From positions 402,764,939-402,828,938 of the forward strand of contig NC_081406.1 of the NCBI RefSeq assembly GCF_030272615.1: a stretch of DNA of 64,000 nt. Direction: 5' to 3'. The notes beneath the pieces were generated by a model. The model was not told where the DNA came from, did not search any database, and saw only the letters and a list, made by a program, of their open reading frames with translations. Origin of the DNA: Cryptomeria japonica. Its lineage: Eukaryota; Streptophyta; Pinopsida; Cupressales; Cupressaceae. A program made the position numbers and the translations under genes. Below are positions 56,811 through 64,000 of the stretch, one piece after another; position 1 is the first letter of the stretch; each line of letters starts with the position of its first letter.

Positions 56811-59622
56811 ATGATTGACCAAATGGAGTCATCTAGTGCTAAGTCGAGCAGGTCTAAAACAAATTTTCTACCAAAGGATAAATTGGAAGATAAGTAAAAA
56901 GGGGTTGGGGATATATGGACAACCATTACGGACCATGAATTGATTTTATATCACTACCTCAAGACAAACAAGGAGATGCAATTGTCAAACCCTTGGATGA
57001 CAAATTTGGCCAGATTGGTGGTACCTAATTTTTTTCTAAATCTCAGATTGTTGGAATTGCTCAAAAAAAAATACAACAAGGAAAAAAGATACATCCAATT
57101 GCCAAATGGGGATCCATTCATCTGGATATTTGTCGGGTTTATTCAAGAGATTTTCGGCATGACATATGAGCCTTACATGCCCCTATCTTTTACAGACTTA
57201 GAAGGAGAATATACCCAAATTGACACCACCCACACAGTGTGGAAGTTGAAAATTCACAAAAAGGAGAAGGGACAACTCACGGAGCAGGATGTTCCCCCTT
57301 TTGAGATTACCCTATTCAAGCAATACTTGCAGTACACATATTGGGCATGCAGTCAGGTCTGCAGGGAAGAAGTTCCTGACGTTACAAGAATAGGCCCATT
57401 GGTGTTGGTTGCAGATGTTCAAATGCATGAGCCAAGGCCATTTGATTATGTAGCCTACAGAGAAACTACATGAAGGGTTTTTGAGTTTGCAAACAGAGCC
57501 TAACCCTACTTTCAAATTTTACTCATTGCTAATGCATATGGTTTTGTTTTATGGTCAGATGCAAGGTTTGTGGCCAAAAGAATTAAAAGTGGCCTCCAGA
57601 AACAAAGAGGGACAAAACCAACCAATTCAATTATGGGTATCCCTATGGGACTCAAGGTTCAAAAAATCACACTATGTGTTGTTTGAAGAATATTTTGTCA
57701 AAACCTTTTACAGATTGTTTGGGGTAGAATGTGAGGGGTCTATCTCACAGGAGATTAAAATATTCTTAAGACCCCATGCTTTTTGAGATACTAGGGTCAA
57801 CCACAATTGGGGTGACTGGTTTGTATGCCAGAATTTCACTTTTTTCAAGGTTTATGGTTTTGAAGGTGTTCCATTTATGCTACCTATATTAGTGCCTGAC
57901 ACAATTGCATATCTAGAGATGGTTAGGCAGCTTAGTATGTCAAATGCTAAGCATTTAGGTGGTGCTCACAAGCAGGTATTTATGCCTAGCACTTTATATT
58001 TCAGAGATTTCACCATTGTGTCTACCAAGGCATATGAAATGATTGAAAAGAAGCTGGTAGAGGAGTACAATCTGTATGGACACCAGGCTCAGAAGAATTA
58101 TGATCCAGAAGGATATATTCACCACTCCAGGAAGAGCCAGAACTTGGGAGAATATTTGCACATACCCATGGAGGCTGAGGAATTATTTAGGAACAAGGAG
58201 CGAGATGAGGGTGATGTAGTCTTAGAGGAGTTGAACAAAAAAATGGAAGAGCGGAAGCAGAGGCTTCAAGAACTAAAAGAAGAAGGAGACTCTAAAAGCG
58301 ATTCTGATGAGAATGTAGTTGTCTGTGCACCTGAACTAGAAGAAATGGAAGAGATACAAGAGAAAGCTATGGTGAGACTCAATGCCAACACAAATTTGAG
58401 GATATAAGAGCATGCAACTTTTGTTGCAGATGAAGTTTTTGTACAATCCAAAGAGTTTAAGTCTTTTTTGTACCACTACAATGGGAAAATATTGAGGGAG
58501 AGCATCCCAAATGTCACCCTTGAGAATGAAGCAAAGATGCTAAAAAGATTGAAGGAAGACATCAATGCAGAGGTGGCTACAATGACACCACAGAGAGGGA
58601 GGCAACTTCTCAGTGAGGCAAGCATCATTTTGTTCCCAGGATGGAATTTAAGTGCCTCTTTCATTTTTTATAGTTTGTTACATTCGGATAGAAAAGATGT
58701 AAAATTAGACATATAGGGAGTTGATGACATTTTTACTGGATCAAGATATGATCTAAATGAAGAGGAAATGTTGCTTTGGGCCCTATACCCCCCAAATAAA
58801 ACACCCAAGATTATAGATGTTGATAAGTCATTTGGGCATATGATGAGGCTGAAAGTGGGAGAGGTTAACCCAATTGATACTGCAGATTTAGGGATTGACA
58901 TTGCAAAACTACATAAGGCCCAATTGTAGTGGGTGTTAAAGGAGTGTAAAACATACAAAAATTTATATGAAGACTTGCTAAGAAGTCGTGGTCATGAAGT
59001 ACCACAAATAACTGATACTGGTATGCAATGGAAAAATAAATATGAGGACCAAATGAAAGAAAACATAAAGCTGAGAAGGCAAATCAGGACTGCCAGGGTG
59101 GATGTTGCTTGTGTTTTGTTGACCAATAGGTTTGAGTATTTGTTGGAAGTTCTCAAAGATTTCTAGACCAAATGTCAGAAGACTCAAGATAATATGTCTT
59201 CTCATGAAAAAAATTTTGAGAAGATGAAGGCGTTGTTGAAAGAGAAGAGTGTCGAGGAGAAAATTGTTGAGAGGATCTAGAGAAGGTTGAACAAGCCTAA
59301 GGCATTTGGTGTGGACATCAAGAAGGATTTTACCGATTGTAAGGATATTTTCAGATATGCTATACCAAATATTGTGGATGAGGCAGAGCAGTTAAAGGAC
59401 AAAGGGATTTGGATTGCAGAATACCAAAATGTACTCAACACATCCCTTAATGTTGCCTGGGTAGATGTTTTAGATATGAAGGAGACAGGTGAGCAGATGG
59501 AGAGAATGGTTACCATGGAGATTGTTGTCAGGGATACTATATTCAACACTAGCACTCACCAGGACAGAAAGTATTTGGAGCATATTCAGAAATATAATAC
59601 ATTATGGGATGACCAAAATTGA
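56811..59622 (+). pseudogene. LTR-borne long ORF, 3' LTR copy (unknown protein)
   Basis: Second copy of the ORF at 28473-31188, starting MIDQMESSSAKS at 56811 and ending LWDDQN-stop at 59622. It preserves a segment missing from the 5' copy (about 56970-57085). A 5-base loss near 57450 shifts the frame; thereafter one frame runs to the end with stops at about 58405, 58714, 58928, 59164 and 59278. Blocks open in both copies cover nearly the whole length, implying an ancestral protein of roughly 930 residues: globular N-terminal half, coiled-coil centre (ELNKKMEERKQRLQELKEEG), helical C-terminus. No family recognised. Some stops (KLDI-stop-GVDD and the stop before WVLKE) are shared by both copies, so the transposing copy may already have been non-coding, or the protein had been read differently. 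Confidence 0.65.
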
Positions 59623-60552
59623 CTTCTTAGTTTGTAATTTTTTTTTATTTCTGGCAATTAGGCAGTTAGGTATTAGGTTTTAGTTAAGTTTAGTTTAACA
59701 AAATGAAAGGGTGTGTCCTTTCACTTGAATCCTTTGGCTCACATATATGTAGTGAGTCATTTTTGTGGCATAAGGGGATATACATTATTCTGAGAAAACT
59801 GAATATATTGGAGTATTTGTAAGTGTAATTTTTGTGTACATTCTTATTCCAGAAGTTAATATACAAGATTTCATGCTTTTATCTTTAGACTGTTATGTGT
59901 AATTTTGTGTTTGATAGAATCATATGTCCTCTTGATAAATCTTTTAGATTTGTTGTGATGTGCCATCACATGATGTTGTACTGAATGTTAAATTAGCTTT
60001 TTATTGTTCATGCAACACATAATGAAAATTTCATAGTGATGGTCTTATAATTGTCTCTTGAGTTGATAGTGATTCTTGTCCAAAAATTTATTCATTAATG
60101 GTCAGATAAAGGCACTGGTCTATTATTAATCTTTGTTGAATAAGTTTGTATGCATTAGGTCCTTATCAAGGAAACAAATCTTCTAATTTCTATAAGTAAT
60201 GCTCCTTTTCATAATGGTTTAAAGTCCTAATAGTAATCTTTTGCATAACACAACTATATTCATACTTATTTTATCAATTTTAAAGTCATCCAATAAAAAG
60301 CACTTCTGTTAGCATAATTGCAGGAAAACCTTTTGCCATCTCTGCAATTGCTAATTCCCACATTTTAAATTCACTTAAAATAAACCTCTTTTGTGCTTGA
60401 GAGTGTAAGGTACACCCACCTAGGTTTAGTGGAGCCTAAAGTGCTGAGGAATTTGGTCTTCGACCACTCCTATTTGTTGGCCAAGGCTGATTGGATTAAC
60501 TGAGGATTAGGCAAGTCTTTGGTTTCCCAATCTATGGTTTTGGGCACCGACA

Positions 60553-60970
60553 ATTTCTTATCCCGTGAGACCTTCTATGTCTTTATTTTACCTCGCAAGA
60601 TAAGAGAGACTGACCCTCTTCTTACTTGATTCTTATCCGGCGAGCTTCTCTTGTTGTTCTTTGTACCATGCAGGATAAGAAAAAACACACCTCCGCCTTT
60701 GTTACTTCTTATCTCACGGGCCTTCACTGAAGTCCCTTTCACTCTGCGAGATAAGGAAAAAGACCACCCACTTTTGTCTTCCTTATCCCACGGCGTCATT
60801 TTTTTCCTTGTTCTACTCCGTTTGATAAGGTTTTCTTCTTTTCTTTGGACAATTCCTTATCATGCGAGATGTCGTTGTTTCCTTTCTAACCCCACGGGAT
60901 AAGAAAAATACCCCTTGCTGGCCTCCGGGCCATATCGCGTGTGAATTTATCTAAACCCACCAAATACTTA
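60553..60970. repeat. Array of alternating inverted CTTATCCC / GGGATAAG motifs
   Basis: About ten motifs of form CTTATCYCRCGRG and its inverse alternate every 35-60 bp (for example CTTATCCCGTGAG, CTCGCAAGATAAG, CTTATCCGGCGAG, GCAGGATAAG, CTTATCTCACGGG, TGCGAGATAAGG, CTTATCCCACGG, CACGGGATAAG). It continues the sequence at 26680-26800 on the other side of the giant element. Probably part of an older repeat or LTR. Confidence 0.7.
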
Positions 60971-61279
60971 TCCGACTGGGGCCCTCCTCAGTGACAAATA
61001 ACATGCTACAAACTAGAGTGGTCAATAACACGACCCAGTCAATAACAAGACATGCTATTGACATGAGTTATTGATATAGCATATTAGGCACTGGGTCAAT
61101 AACACTCGTGTTATTGACACATCATATAACCCTCATGTTATATGACTACAAAATTTATGAAGAAGCAGCTAACTTTGTTGAGATAAAATGATGTGTTATA
61201 TTGACTAACACAAAGCGTTAGCCACACTGAAATCCTGGATCTGAGCTCTGCTAAGGTTGGCACGAAAATTGCCAACATT
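60971..61279 (+). repeat. Possible 3' end of an older LTR
   Basis: Contains several GTCAATAACA-type motifs (61020-61130) and a hairpin GTTGGCA..TGCCAAC ending CCAACA at 61279, immediately before a primer-site-like sequence. If real, the CTTATCCC array and this segment belong to one old LTR into which the giant element inserted. Left end not found. Confidence 0.35.
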
Positions 61280-61282
61280 TTT

Positions 61283-61302
61283 GGCGCGACTCAGAGGGGG
61301 TG
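61283..61302 (+). other. Primer-binding-site-like sequence
   Basis: TTGGCGCGACTCAGAGGGGG follows CCAACA plus three bases, parallel to the TTGGCGACTCACTGGGGA site of the giant Ty3 element after CACCAACA. Suggests a plus-strand element of related type whose internal part is lost. Confidence 0.35.
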
Positions 61303-61502
61303 ATAAGCCTGCTTGGCACATTGATTAGTAGCCCTAAATTCCATTGGGTGGAGAGTCAAAACCTAGAACAAAAGATAAATCTTTGCCCCTATAAAAGTCA
61401 AAACTTTGCCAATCTAAAGAATAGGCAGTGCGTGCGCACTTGTTGGAAAGTTGAAGAACATATATTACAATATTTACAAAATGGGGTTGTAAAACCAACC
61501 CT

Positions 61503-62640
61503 TTAAGTGCATGCTTTAAGGTGAATCCCATTCATCACAATGGGGAGATATTCCCCATTCAACCTGGCTAACATGAAATCATTAGCCTCCTTGCAGCTTA
61601 TAATCACATAGGGACCAATCCTTATTGCATCAAATTTTGAGTGTTTCTGAGGTTTTGCTTTGTTAGCATCCCATTTTAGGATAAAATATCTGACTTGGAA
61701 GGTCCTCAAAATGGCTTTCTTGTCAAAATATCTCTTTACCTATCCCTGATGGATATTTAAAGCTTGCTTGGCTTTCTCACTAGCCACTTCAAGCTCTGTA
61801 AGCTCAACATACCTTACTGACAAGGCATCATTTTCCAGAAGCTCCAACTAATGTGCTAGGTCTAGAGATGGCAACTCAAGGGATAGGGGGAGCCCAACTT
61901 CCCTCCCATATACTTGCATGAAGGGTGAGCTACCTAGGGCCCTCTTGGGAGTAATTCTATCATCCTATAGAGTTGTTCCCAACTTGAGGTGCCTTGACCT
62001 CTGATTGTCTTCAAGAGTCCTCTTGATGATTCTAATGAGATTTTTGTTAGAGGACTCAGCTAAGTCATTGCCCTGGGGATAATAATTTGATAATTTTTTA
62101 AGAAACACATCATGTTGGACTATCCATAGATTGATCCAAGATCCCACAAAGGCCTTAGCATTATCTGATATAATTGTGGAAGGAACTCCAAATCTAGTTG
62201 AAATCCCCTCAAGGAATTGAACCACTGAATTCTTAGTTGCGTCCTTCAAAGAAACACCCTCTATCCACCTTGTGGAATAGTCTATGGTAGCCAAAATCCA
62301 CGTGTGGCCTATACTTGACATTAGATTGATAGGGCCAATGAAATCAATCCCCCATTGTACAAAAGGTTGATCAATAGAGATGGGATGAAGGGGCAGAGAT
62401 GCTAATCTCTGCTTACCTGCCAAAAGTGCACATTCTTTGCACTGTCTAACCCATTTGTGATCATCATTGAATAGAGAAGGCCAATAATATCCTTCTCTCA
62501 TGATCTTCATAGCTTTATTTTTCGCTAAGAAATGGCCACCAGAGGGCCCATTATGAAATTCCTCTAATAGCCTGTTGGTCTGGTCTCCATGGATGCACCT
62601 CAACAAGACATCATCCAAGATTATTTTGAAAATATACCAT
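61503..62640 (-). pseudogene. Integrase of a third Ty3 element
   Basis: Minus-strand frame 62618-61965 (217 codons) has the zinc module (EEFHNGPSGGHFLAKNKAMK, YYWP, CKECALLAG), then VQWGIDFIGPI, IISDNAKAF and YYPQGNDLAESSNKN, giving all three catalytic residues. The C-terminal part continues, after breaks, in 61709-61503 with KFDAIRIGPYVI, ending HLKACT-stop. A changed residue in the usual NGQAE (here NDLAE) is notable. No 3' LTR was recognised directly downstream; sequence 61502-61303 is unassigned. Confidence 0.8.
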
Positions 62641-62649
62641 CCACTAAGG

Positions 62650-64000
62650 AATAGGGGATGGATTGAAATCTGATATGTCTTCTCTTGGTTCTATTAAAGT
62701 GAGGAGGATAGTTGTCATCCTCTAGGAAGGTAGTCATAACTTCCAACCAGCTGGTTTGTGCATCTCCTTGGTTATCAATATGTTCTTCTTCCTACAACAA
62801 GAGGGAGGTCTCTGACTCTTTCCCAAAAGACCAATTGAAATACTCATAGAGTCCTCTTCCCCTCACTAACCTGGTAATTTTTATGTCAAGGTCATATGCA
62901 ATGACCTTAGTGATCCATCCATCTCTCTTCTCACCTATATCCTTGTTGAGAAGGAAGTCCTTAACACTAGCATGTGGAACTAGGAGCTGAATCTTGTTAT
63001 TTGAGAGCATGTGTCTAAACGTTTTTAGTTCTCTCACAACTATGATGACTTTTTTTTCCAAATATTTGTACCTAAGTTCATATTTCTTTAGACCTTCACT
63101 GAAAAAAGCTATGGGCTACTCCTAATCATCCTGATTTAACTGTGCTAGATAGCAGATATACTTGATTCTCCTCCCAAGGTGTAAAGGATGAAATTCTTCT
63201 CATGGTTTGGATTTACTAGGGTAGGAGCCTGAGCAATGGCACACTTAATCTAATCAAATCCTTCCTTCCCTTCACTAGTCCATTTTAAGGGTAAATCATT
63301 CTTTAGCATGGTTGTGAGAGGCTTGACCAAGGCTGCAAGGTTTGGGATAAACCTCTTGATAAAGTTGATTCTTCCAAGGAAGCTTTGAAGTCCTTTCTTG
63401 TGATGTGCAAGTGGAAGAGACACACTGGCTTCCACTCTCTTTGGGTCTATGGCCAGACCATCTTTGGATACAATGTGTCCAAGTAGTTTCCCTTGATCAG
63501 TGGTAAATACACACTTGCTAGGGTTCAAGGACACACCATATTCTCTGCACTTTTTGAAAACTTGCTCAAGATGATTAAAATGGTCTGCCACATGCTTGGA
63601 GTATACAATAATATTATCAAGATATATTAGTACAAATTCTGCTAATACTCCCTGAAAATCCATAACCATGGCGCTTTGAAAAGTTGTACGTGCATTTGTT
63701 AGTCCAATAGGCATAAGTGCCCCATTTAGTAGTGAATGCAATCTTGTATTGGACTAAGATTTGGTTATAACCTAAGTATCCATCAAAGAATGAAAATCTT
63801 TCAGAGCCACTAACTTTGGCTAAAATTTGTTCCATGGAAGGGAGGGGATAATGGTCCTTAAGGGAGGCTCTTTTGAGATCCCTAAAGTCTACACACAGTT
63901 TGATTTCCTCATTTTTCTTCCTAACTAGAACAAGATTAGCTACTCAAGAAGGATGCTTAATTGCAAAAATAATGCTAGATTCTATAAGCTTGGATAGCTC
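62650..64000 (-). pseudogene. RT and RNase H of the third Ty3 element, cut by the window edge
   Basis: From the right edge: ELSKLIESSIIF, NLVLVRKKNEEIKLCVDFRD, SLKDHYPLPSMEQILAKV, FSFFDGYLGYNQI, then a shift to MPIGLTNARTTFQSAM and the active-site segment LIYLDNIIVYSK. YLDN replaces the catalytic YLDD, so RT is dead. LNPSKCVFTTDQGKLLGHIV and the connection region follow (63741-63250). RNase H remnants lie at 63240-62792 (for example KITRLVRGRGLYEY). The 5' part of the element is outside the window. Confidence 0.8.

Larger units (their letters stand above)
26801..60552 (+). mobile_element. Giant Ty3 LTR retrotransposon with ORF-bearing LTRs
   Basis: LTRs start at 26801 (TATTAGCACATA, the first G changed) and 53212 (TGTTAGCACATA), and end CACCAACA at 46344 and CACCGACA at 60552. 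The target duplication ATTTC is perfect (26796-26800 and 60553-60557). Removing the two later insertions, the element is about 17.7 kb: LTRs of about 5.4 kb and a 6.9-kb internal region. Gene order inside is gag, protease, archaeal-type RNase H, RT, RNase H, integrase. LTR pairs differ by roughly 7 percent in the stretches I compared by eye, so the insertion is old. The long ORF inside each LTR is unusual. Autonomous ancestry is clear, but every gene is now broken. Confidence 0.85.
53212..60552 (+). repeat. 3' LTR of the giant Ty3 element
   Basis: 7.34 kb as it stands, about 5.48 kb without the 1.85-kb solo LTR inserted at 54668. Ends CACCGACA before the target copy ATTTC. Contains the second copy of the LTR-borne ORF. 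Confidence 0.85.

Noticed and set aside
1-64000. Host protein-coding gene, tRNA or rRNA
   Set aside because: No intron-exon structure, conserved domain outside retroelements, or cloverleaf-like sequence was recognised; the tRNA-related matches are primer-binding sites only.

Overview
The window looks like a heterochromatic, repeat-only stretch of a large plant nuclear genome. It is AT-rich and full of old, nested LTR retrotransposons with plant-type primer-binding sites (one matches initiator tRNA-Met), dual-RNase-H Ty3 polyproteins and a Copia gag with several zinc knuckles. I see no host gene, tRNA, rRNA or CRISPR. The decayed, deeply nested and mostly unremoved insertions suggest a gymnosperm, but that is inference. 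Every protein-coding relic is broken.

Layout. 1-2133: AT-rich DNA with no gene. 2139-4159: a solo LTR (minus) with a TCCAC target duplication, itself carrying a second LTR from 3316. 4177-6327: a structurally complete non-coding LTR element (minus). 6810-12113 and 22809-24234: two halves of one minus-strand Copia/Sirevirus-like element (3' LTR, polypurine tract, large degenerate extra ORF, gag with zinc knuckles, no visible pol). It is split by a 10.7-kb terminal-inverted-repeat fold-back element at 12114-22808. That element contains a second member of its own family (12188-20389), a polypyrimidine/polypurine pair of arms, and a 3.6-kb array of a 20-bp motif in both orientations. 24240-25047: another solo LTR (plus).

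26801-60552: a giant plus-strand Ty3 element bounded by ATTTC target duplications. Its LTRs are about 5.4 kb, and each carries a relic of a roughly 930-codon ORF of unknown function. The internal region runs primer site, gag, protease, archaeal-type RNase H, RT, degenerate RNase H, integrase. Its 5' LTR is interrupted by a complete 14.2-kb minus-strand Tat-like Ty3 element (31816-45974, duplication CTAAT). Its 3' LTR is interrupted by a 1.85-kb solo LTR (54668-56520). 60553-61280: the other half of the target DNA, an array of alternating inverted CTTATCCC-type motifs, then a possible orphan LTR end and primer site. 61503-64000: a third Ty3 polyprotein (minus) cut by the window edge.

The parts do not form a pathway; the layout is a stratigraphy of insertions. 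Two things stand out as possibly undescribed: the fold-back family built from palindromic arrays, and the long ORF carried inside the LTRs of the giant Ty3 element. All coordinates, target duplications and frames were read by eye; no alignment or database search was run.
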